This document shows, piece by piece, positions 10,626 to 21,038 of a stretch of DNA of 64,000 nt. Made by a program: the position numbers and the translations under genes. This DNA is from Neodidymelliopsis sp. IMI 364377 (taxonomy: Eukaryota > Ascomycota > Dothideomycetes > Pleosporales > Didymellaceae). The first letter of the stretch is position 1; every line of letters begins with the position of its first letter. The stretch is taken from NCBI GenBank assembly GCA_027946375.1, contig JAPEUT010000006.1, positions 161,478-225,477 of the forward strand, written 5' to 3'. The notes beneath the pieces were generated by a model. That model was not told where the DNA came from. It did no database searches and saw only the letters and a program-made list of their open reading frames with translations.

Positions 10626-11333
10626 ATGAGCAACCCTCTTGCCGAGTATCTTTCTGCCCTGGACGCTCGTGATGCCCGCGAGCGAGCGCATGAAGTATAC
10701 ATCAATGCCTGTAAGCACGCCTATTGAGACCATGGTAGATGGCAAAATTAAGATGATCAAGATACCAAGCTGGCCGACCGTACGGCAGCGCAAGCACTCC
10801 AGACTGAAACAGCATCTACAGAAGCACGACAGCTCACAACGAGTGATACCACCAACACAACTCGGGCAGTGACAGCCAAGGGCAAGGGCTCGCCTGCTCC
10901 TCACGATGCAACTTCGCCCGCAGCACTTGTGCAGCTGCGCTCTGAACTGGCTGCCACCCAGAAGACGCGCAGCAGCCTTGAAGCTGAGCTGAGCACCCTC
11001 AACACGTCGCTCTCTGCCCTTCAGACATCCGACCTGCAGCAGAAGCAGCGCATCGCTCAGCTTGAGAAGCATAGAGCCCAGCTTGAACGACGGGGCAAGG
11101 ACCGTCAAGAGGAACTGAAAGGCAAGGGGCGCTTTGTGGAAGAGGTGCAGGACGAGATGGTGGCCTTGAATCTGCAGCTTAACATGGCGGAGCAGGAGAA
11201 GGAGAGGCTGAAGAAGGAGAACGAGGAGCTGACGAGGCGCTGGGTAAGCAAGATGGAGGAAGAAGCCAGCAGGATGAACGCACAGATGGGATGGGAGGAG
11301 CAGGGCAGGCGGAGGAAAGGTTCCAAGGGTTAG
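10626..11333 (+). CDS. ATG16: Autophagy protein Atg16
   Basis: Two exons (10626-10710 and 10762-11333) give 218 residues. The N-terminus MSNPLAEYLSALDARDARE, followed after the intron by YTKLADRTA, is the Atg5-binding helix typical of Atg16. The rest, residues about 85-215, is one long coiled coil (LRSELAATQKTRSSLEAEL, then QKQRIAQLEKHRAQLERR) used for dimerisation. Length fits fungal Atg16, which lacks the WD40 part of animal ATG16L1. With Atg12-Atg5 it forms the E3-like complex that directs Atg8 lipidation on the phagophore. The C-terminus ends in a basic GRRRKGSKG. The intron is phase 1 and restores a Tyr codon across the junction. Confidence 0.92.
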
Positions 11334-11561
11334 CTGTATTATTTCGTCCTCCCAAGTACCTAGCAGAATCAACAGGTTCTCTACCGTCAAGTGTTCACTC
11401 AACTCTTGTGGTTTGGCATGTGGTGATCCCTGTTCACTGGAGCCTGCTGCAGCAGCTCTTAGCGCCACCCGAGCTCAAGCTCCCCACCTCTATCAACAGA
11501 CTCCCGTCTTGACATCAACTCCCAACTACCACCTGATCGCACCTCTTCACAGATCGCGACC

Positions 11562-12714
11562 ATGGGGACCGCACTGAAGACTTGGGGTATGTTCAACTAA
11601 TAAATCCATTCTCAACATAGACGAAGACCCTCGTTCCCCGCAATGCCCCACCACATGTCCGCCAGCTGCTAACCAGCACCCAGAGCTCGAGAACTCGGTG
11701 CAGCTCGTCGATCCCACCAAAGATGCTCTCTACTCTTACTCTGTCCCGGCTCAGAAGGCCATGGACAGCGCACATCCCTGGCGCACCGATCCTCACTACT
11801 TCACCTCGGTTCGCATCTCCGCAGTGGCGCTGTTGAAGATGGTCATGCATGCTCGCTCCGGCGGCTCCCTCGAAGTCATGGGCCTGATGATGGGCAAGAT
11901 TGAGGCGCACACCTTCGTCGTCACCGACGCTTTCCGCCTACCTGTTGAAGGCACAGAGACACGAGTCAATGCGCAGGACGAGGCAAACGAGTACATGGTC
12001 GAGTTCCTCCAACGAGCACGAGACCAAGGCCAGCTGGACAACGCTGTCGGCTGGTATCACAGCCATCCCGGTTACGGCTGCTGGCTGTCTGGAATTGACG
12101 TTAACACGCAGAAGACACAGCAGCAATTCTCTGACCCCTTCTGCGCCATCGTCATCGACCCTGATCGCACCGTTTCCGCCGGCAAGGTCGAGATTGGTGG
12201 ATTCCGTACATTTCCTGACAGCTATGTGCAAGAAAAGGAGAAGGGTGCAACAATGAAGAACGGCGGTGGCGGTGTTGAAAGCGACGGCTTCCAGACCATT
12301 CCCCTCGGCAAGATCGAAGACTTTGGCGCTCACGCGAACCATTACTATCCCCTCGAAGTCACGCACTACAAATCGACCCTGGACGCCAAGTTGCTAGAGG
12401 CGCTATGGAACAAATACTGGGTGCAGACTCTCTCTTCGTCGCCGTTGATGACGAACCGCGACTACGGCACTAAGCAGATCTCGGATCTTGCACGCAAGAT
12501 GCAACAGGAGACAGGCAACAAGCGCTTTAAGGGAGCCCACACTCCATACATGTCGCAGGATAGCTCCAAGGGCCAACTAGCGAAGTTGGGCGCGGCGGGG
12601 AGCAAGATCGCGAGAGAAGAGGAGATGGGTCTGCTAGCGGCGAAGGTCAAGGACCAGGTGTTCAACTTCAACAACAGTGGGCAAGACAATCAGGAGGATG
12701 AGATGAAGAGCTGA
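11562..12714 (+). CDS. CSN5: COP9 signalosome subunit 5, JAMM metalloprotease
   Basis: Two exons (11562-11586 and 11684-12714) give 351 residues. The MPN domain has the full JAMM zinc motif: Glu72, then HSHPGYGCWLSGID with His134, His136 and Asp147. This is the catalytic subunit of the COP9 signalosome, which removes Nedd8 from cullins and so regulates SCF-type ubiquitin ligases; CSN is needed for sexual development and secondary metabolism in filamentous fungi. The KTQQQFSDPFCAIVIDPDRT segment is the usual Ins-1/core continuation. The first exon is only 25 bases and encodes MGTALKTW, joined in phase to ELENSVQLVD. The C-terminus is helical, as expected for CSN bundle assembly. Confidence 0.95.
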
Positions 12715-13061
12715 GGAGTGGATGGAATCACGGCGCGCGATACATTTAATGACCATTATGATGACAGTCGACCAAGAGCATGGCCAGGCGTTCTGGTGTA
12801 CTCAGGATAACAGTCACAGGATGGCAACGAACTCGTAGTAGAGCAATGCGATACTGCAAACTAGTGAAAGCGACGAAAGGCAGGTCTGCTTGATCGACCA
12901 CTGCTGTTCGCACGACGAGGGTACACCATTATTGGCTGCGAGGGAAGTATAGGACCAAACCTTTGGGTTCAACTTCCGCTTCATGGTATTTCAGTCACTT
13001 CCAGACTCGCTATACATACATATCATACAACAGTATTCTCCTCCAAAGCATCAACAACGAC
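12715..13061. other. Convergent 3' spacer
   Basis: Between the ends of CSN5 and the mitochondrial synthetase. Nothing further seen. Confidence 0.45.
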
Positions 13062-14699
13062 CTACGCCTCAGCGCCTAACCTCGCCAGCGTCTCCTTCCT
13101 ACCCAAGATCAACATGATGTCATACAACCGAATGCCCTTCTCTTGCCCTGTCAATGCCAACCTCAAATAATGGTACACATCCTTCCCCCCCGCCTTACCC
13201 TCAGGTCGCCCATCGATAATGTTCCTAACCTTCTCCATCAAGTTCTCCCTATCCCACTGCCCCTCACTAATCTCAGCCAGCATCTTGGAGCGCTCTACGA
13301 CATCCTCTGGCGTCCCAGCCGTGAGCGCAGAAGACTTGGCCGGGCGTAACGGCGCGAAGAAGAAAGAGTTGCGGTACAAAAACTCATTTGCGTTTGTGAA
13401 GTTTTCAGCGTCGACGCGGACGATCTGCTCAATGTAGGCGTCTGGACTTGGGCCCGTGATGTTGCGCCAGTCGTCTGCTTTGTAGGGACTTTCCTCGCTC
13501 ATGAGCAGGGCGACGACGGTGTCGACGATTTCTTGCAAGGGTTGCCCGCCGGCGGCGGCGCGGAGAGCGGCGTGTTTGCGCTGCAGGAAGTGCAGTTTGC
13601 CGAATGTGACGGTTGTGTTGCCCTTTGTGAATTTGAGGGAGAAGTTGTCGGCGAGTTGCTGTAGCGTCATTACGTCGCTTTTCTCCTTGTGGCTCCAGCC
13701 GAGGAGAGCAGAGAAGTTTGTCAGCGTCTCCGGGAAGATCTCCATGTCTTTGAATGCTGTGATGTCGGTGTCGAAGTTCCGTTTCGACAGTTTGTTGCCA
13801 CTTTCGTCGACGAGGAGGCCGACGTGCGCGAACTCGGGTGGTGTCCAACCGAAGGCGGAGTACATGGCAATGTGCTTGGGGGTACTGGGCATCCACTCAG
13901 AGCCGCGGATGACGTGGGTGATCTTCATGAGGTGGTCGTCGACAACGTTGGCAAGGTGGTATGTTGGCAGGCCGTCGCTTTTGAGGAGAATGGGGTCTTC
14001 ATAAGAGGACTCGGTGACATGACCGCGACGACGCAGAGGCCTAAAGGTACCGTAGATGAGGTCCTTGTAGGTGGGGTATTGGTCAGGGACCTTGAGTCGG
14101 ACGACATGGGGTTCGTGGTTGTGTGCGCGGTCGTCGCTTTCTTCCTTTGGTATCGAAGCGCATGTGCGGTCGTAGTCTGTTGCTAGGCCAAGCTTGTGCT
14201 TGTGTTCAGCCAGTGCGTTCAGGCGCTCTGTCGAACAGAAGCAGCGGTAGGCGTGGCCTGAGTCAAGCAGCTTCTGCGCATGCTCACGGTATATGCCACT
14301 TCGCTCGGATTGTTTGTAGGGTCCATATGGGCCTCCAACCTCTGGCCCTTCGTCCCACTGCAGACCAGCCCATCTCAGGTCCTTGAACAAGCGCTGCTCA
14401 GCATCTGCTACAGTCCGCTTCTGGTCCGTGTCTTCTATCCGCAGCAAGAACTGGCCGTCCGTACTTTTGGCGAGGAGGTAGTTGAAGAGTGCCGTTCGCA
14501 GTGATCCAAGATGGAGATATCCAGTGGGCGAGGGCGCGAATCGCGTGCGCGCTGGTGTGGACGGTAGCGTGGTGTTGCTCTTCTGCTCTTTGGCGGTCTT
14601 GGATGAGATGGCCCGTCTTGACGATTGTGATATACGAACTAGACAGGAATGACAGGTATAGGCGGATATCCGTGGACGCAGCAACAGTGAAAACGACAT
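13062..14699 (-). CDS. MSE1: Mitochondrial glutamyl-tRNA synthetase
   Basis: Single-exon protein of 545 residues, a class I aminoacyl-tRNA synthetase of the discriminating-or-not bacterial GluRS type. The HIGH-region signature is RFAPSPTGYLHLGSLRTALF at about residues 55-74, followed by RIEDTDQKRT; the KMSKS-like loop is NKLSKRN near residue 315. IRGSEWMPSTPKHIAMYSAF is the family motif between them. The first 48 residues are basic and Ser-rich, fitting a presequence. A further in-frame ATG at 14765 would give 567 residues; I prefer 14699 because the start then directly begins the targeting peptide. It charges mitochondrial tRNA-Glu and, in many fungi, also tRNA-Gln for later amidation (family knowledge). 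The C-terminal anticodon-binding part is present. Confidence 0.92.
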   Translation of the reverse strand: MSFSLLLRPRISAYTCHSCLVRISQSSRRAISSKTAKEQKSNTTLPSTPARTRFAPSPTGYLHLGSLRTALFNYLLAKSTDGQFLLRIEDTDQKRTVADAEQRLFKDLRWAGLQWDEGPEVGGPYGPYKQSERSGIYREHAQKLLDSGHAYRCFCSTERLNALAEHKHKLGLATDYDRTCASIPKEESDDRAHNHEPHVVRLKVPDQYPTYKDLIYGTFRPLRRRGHVTESSYEDPILLKSDGLPTYHLANVVDDHLMKITHVIRGSEWMPSTPKHIAMYSAFGWTPPEFAHVGLLVDESGNKLSKRNFDTDITAFKDMEIFPETLTNFSALLGWSHKEKSDVMTLQQLADNFSLKFTKGNTTVTFGKLHFLQRKHAALRAAAGGQPLQEIVDTVVALLMSEESPYKADDWRNITGPSPDAYIEQIVRVDAENFTNANEFLYRNSFFFAPLRPAKSSALTAGTPEDVVERSKMLAEISEGQWDRENLMEKVRNIIDGRPEGKAGGKDVYHYLRLALTGQEKGIRLYDIMLILGRKETLARLGAEA

Positions 14700-14947
14700 A
14701 ATGGGCGCAGTGGTGAGGGATAGCTTCGCGATGCGGCGCAACTTTCTGGGGCAGAATGAGGTCAAGTTCCGCCAATCAGCGCGCGTGGGATTCCTAGGCT
14801 CACCGCCTTCGGCGATTGCTTGTCATCGCCCGAAGCACTTTGCACTGCAGCTCAACTTTTTCCAACGTTTGTTGCGCCGCTCGTTCTCTACCCTTGTACA
14901 TACAACCTTGATACCCGCTTGTTCACCTCCCAGTACAGTCTTCAAAT

Positions 14948-16451
14948 AGTGAGCTTTTCGTGACATTTTCCAGAAAAGTCATACTAACAGAATCTAGTGA
15001 ACGACGTAGAAGAGATTGATCTCTATGGTATGCAGAGCAGATAGTGAATTCACGAAACTCTACTTATAACTGCGCAGAGGTCCTTGGTATCTCCAACAGT
15101 GCCAGCAAGGTAGAGATCAAGAAGGCATACCACAAGGTTCGCACGGCTTATCCAGCGTATACCCCACCATTCTGACCACTATGGCTAGGCTGCACTCGCA
15201 CACCACCCCGACAAGGTCGCTGTCGAAGAGCGTGAAGAAGCCGAGATTCGATTCAAGTCCGCCAAACAAGCCTACGAAATCCTCTCCGATGATGACAAGC
15301 GCCACCTCTACGACACACACGGCATGTCTGCCTTCGACCCCGCTCGAGGCGGCGGCGAGCAGCCAGACATGGACGACATCCTTGCGCAAATGTTTGGCGG
15401 CATGGGAGGCGGCTTTGGCGGTATGCCCGGCATGGGCGGCTTCGGTGGCATGCCTGGTGGCCCTGGAGGGAGAAACGTGCCCAAGAAGGGACGTAGCGTA
15501 GAGCAGGAGTACGAAGTCACGCTCGAGCAGCTCTACAAGGGCAAAACCACCAAGTTTTCCAACACCAAGAACATCGTCTGTAACCAGTGCGAAGGTACAG
15601 GTGGAAAGAAGGGTTCAAAGAGCCATTCTTGCGGCGTCTGCAATGGACGTGGTACGTTTGACCTGGTTCACCTTCATGCTCGACATATTTGCTAACAAAC
15701 AACAGGTGCGAAGCAGGTACTTCGCCAAGTCGGACCCGGTCTCGTCACCCAAGAGACCGTTGCCTGCGGCAACTGCCAAGGATCTGGTCAGATTATCCCC
15801 GAGAAGCAACGCTGCAAGAAGTGCAAGGGCAAGAAGGTGGTCGAATCAAAGAACGTCCTCGAACTATACATTCCTCGTGGCGCACGACAAGGCGAACGCA
15901 TCGTACTGCAGGGCGAGGCCGATCAGCTTCCGGACCAAGAGCCTGGCGACATCATTTTCACACTGGACGAAGCTGAGCACGAGACGTTCGAGCGTGCTGG
16001 TGCTGATCTGCGTGCAGTGCTGAAAATCTCGCTTGTTGAAGCTCTTACAGGATTCAACCGAGTGGTCCTGACCCATCTGGACGGCCGCGGCATTCAGCTC
16101 AACGTTGAGCAGGCAAGTGGCAAGGTCCTCCGACCCGGCCAGGTTCTCAAGATTCCTGGCGAAGGTATGCCAATGAAGCGTAGCGATGCAAAGGGTGATT
16201 TATACCTGCAGGTGGATATTGAGTTCCCCGAGGACGGATGGCTCAAGGACGACGCAGCACTACAGAAGATCAAGGATGCGCTCCCAGCCACCAAGATCTC
16301 GGAAGAGAAGCACGAAGAGGTTGAGGAGGTGGAAGTCGAGTTTGAGGCTGACATGGAAGAGTTTGGCGCCGGGTCAGGCGATCCACGAGCTGGTGGTGCC
16401 GAGTGGGAAGACGACGAGGAGGAGGGAGGCCCGCAATGCGCAACCCAGTAA
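14948..16451 (+). CDS. Class A J-protein (Xdj1/Ydj1 type), farnesylation motif, split start codon
   Basis: Proposed exons: 14948 (the A of ATG), 14998-15027, 15078-15136, 15189-15651, 15706-16451, giving 432 residues. The J domain is clear: LYEVLGISNSASKVEIKKAY, then HHPDK, then YEILSDDDKRHLYDTHG. A Gly/Met-rich linker follows, then the zinc region with four repeats CNQCEGTG, CGVCNGRG, CGNCQGSG and CKKCKGKK (the last lacks its final Gly). The C-terminal CATQ is a CaaX box for farnesylation, as in Ydj1. The linker and the QIIPEKQRCKKCKGKK stretch look closer to Xdj1 than to Ydj1. No ATG precedes the first coding exon in frame; joining the A at 14948 to TG at 14998 across a 49-base GT-AG intron yields MNDVEEIDLY. 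The body is certain, the start is inferred. Confidence 0.88.
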
Positions 16452-16845
16452 CCAGTATATGATCCGGTGGAAGACTTGAGAGAAATGATTCGCGAGCGGT
16501 AAATGACTTGCATGGTTTGGCGTTGGTGGCTGTCCTTTTTCCATGGACGCGAATGGACGCGGATACAGCAAGATCTGAGGGTATAGATCTAGTCATGAAA
16601 TAACTACACGAAGACATTACATGCAATATCCAACATTTGGCCCCTCTGTTCCATTGTTCGGTCCGACCTCCACGGACTACATCCAAAAGGTCTGCAGTTC
16701 GAGCGTTATCGTACATGGAAAGAAGTCACGACCGCCACACAATGTAAGACCTCGCCTTTCGCATTACAATGTTGATGTCTGAAGCACCTAGCCACATCCA
16801 CCAGAGGTTTTTGGACCTTTTTCACCATCTGAGTTCGACATTCTG
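16452..16845. other. Convergent 3' spacer
   Basis: Between the J-protein and the next minus-strand gene. No gene seen. Confidence 0.4.
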
Positions 16846-17427
16846 CTACCGTTGGTTAAGATCAGCAATGCGTCTCTCTTCCGCCAAAGCTACCATTCGC
16901 TTCGCTTCCGACGCAGGTAAAAGTACAATTGATCCCCACTCGCCAGCTGAATCCGCAAAATCGATCAGTTCCAACCGCTCAGCTGTAGATGTGTACTGTT
17001 AGTGCCAAGCCCTACGATGTTATACAACACACTCACCATCGGTCATCTCGCCGTACCCCTGCTGATCAGCACGATGATGAACACGAGCAGGATCTATCTG
17101 CATGAACCGCATTGGATATCGTGGCTGTCGTTTCATTCTCGATACAATCTCTGGATACAACCTCAGATAGTCTTCTTGTCGAGCTCCTGAGATCTTGGCT
17201 AAAGCGTAATGGTGGTGGTAAGCAGAAAGGAAAGTATCGAGCCAGCCAATGTCAGCGTCCCGGCCAGGGTAATATTCTAGACCTTCGATCAGTCGCTTGG
17301 TTAGGCGCAGAGCGAATAAGCCAATGACGAGAAAGTCAGGTCGCGCGGATGGAGGTTCGGTAGGTGGTGGGGCAGGTGTCGGGTGTACGTCTGGCGGTGG
17401 GTAAGGAGTGGATGAATTGCGCTGCAT
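16846..17427 (-). CDS. Uncharacterised small protein
   Basis: Two exons (17427-17037 and 16982-16846) give 175 residues. I do not recognise the family. A Pro-rich N-terminus (about residues 1-30) precedes an apparently folded, mostly helical region: FLVIGLFALRLTKRLIEGLE, an aromatic/His-rich stretch (LSAYHHHYALAK), and an ending of charged helix (PASEAKRMVALAEERRIADL). The phase-1 intron joins ...EMTD to AERLELIDFADSAGEW without a stop; a nearer AG would create one. No signal peptide or clear membrane span, although the first hydrophobic helix is amphipathic. An in-frame ATG at 17532 would add 35 residues. Protein-like composition on both sides of the intron supports a real gene. Confidence 0.6.
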
Positions 17428-17865
17428 TGCTTCAAGGTGCCTGTCGTGGTGGTAGGTTGATGAGGTTATGGAATGAGGGGGCAGTTTCGCGATTCTACAT
17501 AAGGGATTTTCTATGGTTGTTGCGACTGCCATTCACTGTTTTCAGCGGCGCCACCCCAAAGGTGTCGCACGTACTCGTCAGTGACGTTGTAGCCAACAGA
17601 CTCGGCAAACACTGCACTAAACTTTGTGTTTTTCATTCACAAATTGACGTTCTTGGTACCTTCACATGCCGTCTAGCCAGAATAATAGCAAAGTGATTTG
17701 TGATGAGAGCTGACTTGCTTTCACCTGTGCTTGAACAGATTTTACGTGTATATAGGAGAGCTTCGCCAACTTTCTCAACTACGTCGCCACACTCCCATCT
17801 TTATCTGTAACTCTCAACATAAGGTCTATTTTGGTTCCTATACGACACTGCACGAAGCTGACACC
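17428..17865. promoter_or_regulatory. Divergent spacer with TATA box at 17749-17754
   Basis: Intergenic DNA between two genes pointing apart. A TATATA stretch about 112 bases before the ATG of the secreted protein is well placed as its TATA box. Nothing else recognised. Confidence 0.45.
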
Positions 17866-18326
17866 ATGGTTCTCATCGCCTCTCTCATCAGTATCCTCCT
17901 CTCCATAGCTGCCCTCGTCCTCAGTGCACCTGTTGCAGATGTCGACACCACGCCTCTCAACTTCCCAGCTGGATCCCTCACCGCAATGCTCGACGCTCGG
18001 GCTGTTTCTACCACTTGTCCCGGTACTGGCACCAGCTGCGGCGTCATCACCTTCAACGGTGGCCAATACGTTTCGTTCGGTCGAGGCATCTGCATGCAGA
18101 TCGCCGGCAAGATCCAATCCATCTACGTTGCCCACTGCTACTGTTCTCTCTGGAAGTGAGTTACCTTAGGTTGACAGTCAAGAAAGCGATAAGTTGCTAA
18201 CGGAGTGACAGCACGTGTACCGGCCGTTCTAGGAAGGACGTCTACGTGGACGGCATGATGCTCTGTGAGAAGTCAAGGATGATGGATGAGTTCCCTAAGA
18301 AAGTCAATTATATTTCATGTGGTTGA
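17866..18326 (+). CDS. Small secreted cysteine-rich protein, effector candidate
   Basis: Two exons (17866-18155 and 18212-18326) give 134 residues. A signal peptide is plain: MVLIASLISILLSIAALVLS, cut near residue 20-21 before APVADVD. The mature part holds eight Cys, an even number compatible with four disulphides, and ends SCG. No N-glycosylation-rich region, no membrane span and no domain I can name. Size, secretion signal and Cys content are those of fungal effector candidates, but many such proteins have other roles. The intron lies between the fifth and sixth mature Cys, phase 2. It sits at the edge of the gene-poor part of the window. Confidence 0.75.
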
Positions 18327-18905
18327 ATGCTCTGATTGGATACTCTTCTCCCCTCGCGCTTCGTCGCTTGTAGCATCTAAGCATGGTGGCTTTCAACCTC
18401 TATTTTAGACTTGTTCTGCTGAAAAAATTCATGGACTTTGTCTATTTTGGTTTAATTCTCGATGGTTGGAGGATCAACATTCGGAAACGTAGTCGTTTAT
18501 TGACGATGTTGGAAGCCGATAAAGGTCAGATGAGGTGACCTGCACTAGTACTGTATATATAGTACCTCTCGGTCCATCTAGCCATCACCCAATCAAACCC
18601 ACACCTTACTTTCTTCCTCAAGCAGATACCGAATGCATATGGTGTGCAGCATCGCAGAGCAAGGGCAAGATAGGCGCCGTCACGCTGAATGGGGGCGAAA
18701 ATCGTGGACCAATCACCGTGGAACGCTTTGCTCAGCTGTCAGCCTCCTCAACAGGTTTTCAGGCTTCAAGGAGATAGTCTTCCCCTCCTGTATAAACCGA
18801 GACCTCGCGTTACTAACCCACGAATTCTGACTCAACTTTGAACTTGCCCGACGTCCGCTCACTCTCGCAACAAACGTTCACTCTTCTTGAAATTTTGCAT
18901 CGGCT
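18327..18905. promoter_or_regulatory. Intergenic region with two TATA-like motifs
   Basis: Contains GTATATATAG near 18551-18560 and TATAAAC near 18791-18797, the latter about 110 bases before the next ATG. Short open frames here look non-coding. Confidence 0.35.
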
Positions 18906-20790
18906 ATGCAGCAGCAATACTTTAGCAAGTTGCTTCGAACCGCCTTTCGAGACCTCAAACAGGATCTCAAAGGGACACGATGGTTACATGGATTCGGCTG
19001 GGCAGCTGGAGTGATCTGGTTCTTTGGCCTTGTGGCGAGTGCGACGTACATTGGATTAGCGACGCTCGCTTCAAGCAGTACAGCATGTCAGCCTGATGGC
19101 ACCTTTCGGTTACACCCCGAGACATACAGTATGTGGTCATCTTCGGGCTTTTTTCAGATAACGCTCGGTGGTGGTCATCTTAGTTTTGCGGAAGCCAAGG
19201 TCGTCGATATTGTCTGGGACATAGTGAGTTCTTAGAGCCACCATCGAATCCAGACAGAGAAAGATTTGACATCATCTAGGGGGTAGGGCGTGGAGGACAG
19301 CTACTCCTAGCGATTATATCCTGGAAACAATTCGCCAGATACCTTACAGTATGTATGGAAGATGAACCGGTCACTTACCAGTTGTTTCGTACAGTCTTCT
19401 TCGAAACCGAGGCTTCGCTTCTCTCAACGCTACGCACTATCAGAACTTTCATATGGCAACGAAAATTACGGTCAAAGATCGCCATGGCATTCATAGTGAC
19501 CACTATGATCTTCATCGTCGCATTTCCCACCCTCACTAGTGCTATGAGCGGATACGATTTCAACGTGGCGTCATACATGCCAGATCTAGATGGCAATTTG
19601 GTGCCATTTCGCAACTTCTCCAGAGTACTGTATGTCATTCACGATGGATGGAGGATAAACCAGACTGGTGACTACTGGATTACGGATGCTGCTCCAGACT
19701 CAGGCATGTCAACGCTCTAGTGACTAGATCGATCCCCTAGAAGTGAGACTAACAAACTTGAGCAGATCCAGTTTTGGATAGCTATTCTTCCTGTGCCTTT
19801 TACCGGAACAGGAACAGTAACCGATCCGCCTACTGCAACCTACAAAATGCTGTCTCTGCATGTAAGTAGCATACTTAGCTGAGTTGTTTGTGTTTGACGA
19901 GTAACAGATGTTGTCGCCCATGGTCTTGGAGGACTCAAAAATGAGTCCACCCGCTTTGACAACTGGAGCAATGAAAGAAACGTCACACTGGTTCCACCAG
20001 CTCTCAACATATCAGCGTACGCTAGCAATGACAAAGGCCTAGGTGGTCAAAATTCTTCTGGTGTACTGGGAATATCTTGGGTACGAGCGAACCAGACTTT
20101 CAATCTGACATACATTGAACGGAAAGGGATGTGTCAGAGCACAGGAGTGAGTATAGCTTGCTTTTGTTTTGGGAATCCCCATCTCACTAACGGAATGTCT
20201 AGGACTATCAGTGGGGTTTCTCGTTCCTACAGCTTTTCGTCTGTATCATTCTACTTTTTGTTTGGACGGTTGGAATATACACCATGTGGCTCCGAACACA
20301 TTTCACTATGGCACTACGCACTCGCCACCCCGACGATATATCTGGGCCAAATCGTGCAGTCATTGAACTAGCTGCGGCCATGCAATACGAGCTTGATATT
20401 CAAGGCACCGATCCATCCCTGTTGCGCGAGAAGCAACTCGAGGAAAGGGTTGATAAGCAGCTTCGAGGAGGCGCTGTCTCGTACGCCTATACCAAGGCTG
20501 GGCCCCAAGTCTATAGCATCAGACATGGGCTTGGGTCCTGGTTCAAGAAAGAAAGGTGGTGGTTCTCTGCGATTTTATTGACTTCTACGTTCATTGCAAC
20601 GTTTTGGATGGCTGCTTCCAGCTACTTGGGATTCTTTTGGTTCTGGACGTGGTTTATGGGCCTCTGGTTTGGTCAGTTTTGGGCGTTTTGCATTGGTACG
20701 ACAAATGGGAGTAGGATGCTCATCATTCTATTCTGGTGCACAATCAGTGCGATCGTCACGATCATCTGTACTACACAGTGGGAGTACTAG
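18906..20790 (+). CDS. Multi-pass membrane protein of unknown function
   Basis: Five exons: 18906-19223, 19280-19703, 19766-19861, 19908-20146, 20203-20790, total 554 residues. It resembles a common but unnamed ascomycete membrane-protein family. About seven hydrophobic segments are visible: one near residue 35-55, one after the GRGGQLLLAIISW motif, IAMAFIVTTMIFIVAFPTL, an outer-facing stretch with several N-x-S/T sites and Cys (about residues 250-330), LQLFVCIILLFVWTVGIYT, and three near the C-terminus (FSAILLTSTFIATFW; LGFFWFWTWFMGLWFGQFW; MLIILFWCTISAIVTIICTT). The second intron appears to use a GC donor at 19704; the others are GT-AG. SFAEAKVVDIVWDIGVGRGG is the best family signature. Function unknown. 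Confidence 0.8.
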
Positions 20791-21038
20791 ACAGGCGGAG
20801 TGGTAAATTACAAGTCGTGCTGCTCTGTGAGGCAGTCGGAGCTAACTAATCATCGCTCACTGCTAAAAACTTTTTATAAAGGCGTGTGTATTTAGTTGCG
20901 CCTTGGTATTCTGCATCATCGTATCGTCAGGACTTGGTCTTCTCGTCACCTAGATTGCAGCAGGAATGAGCCATAATCCAGGAGATACTATCATACTCCA
21001 GAGTTCCAGCTCTCACATTGCCTAGCAGCAAAACAGGT

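Noticed and set aside
14701..14949. Open frame of 82 codons before the J-protein
   Set aside because: Overlaps the synthetase 5' end, ends in TAG at the proposed first exon of the J-protein and has no protein-like features.
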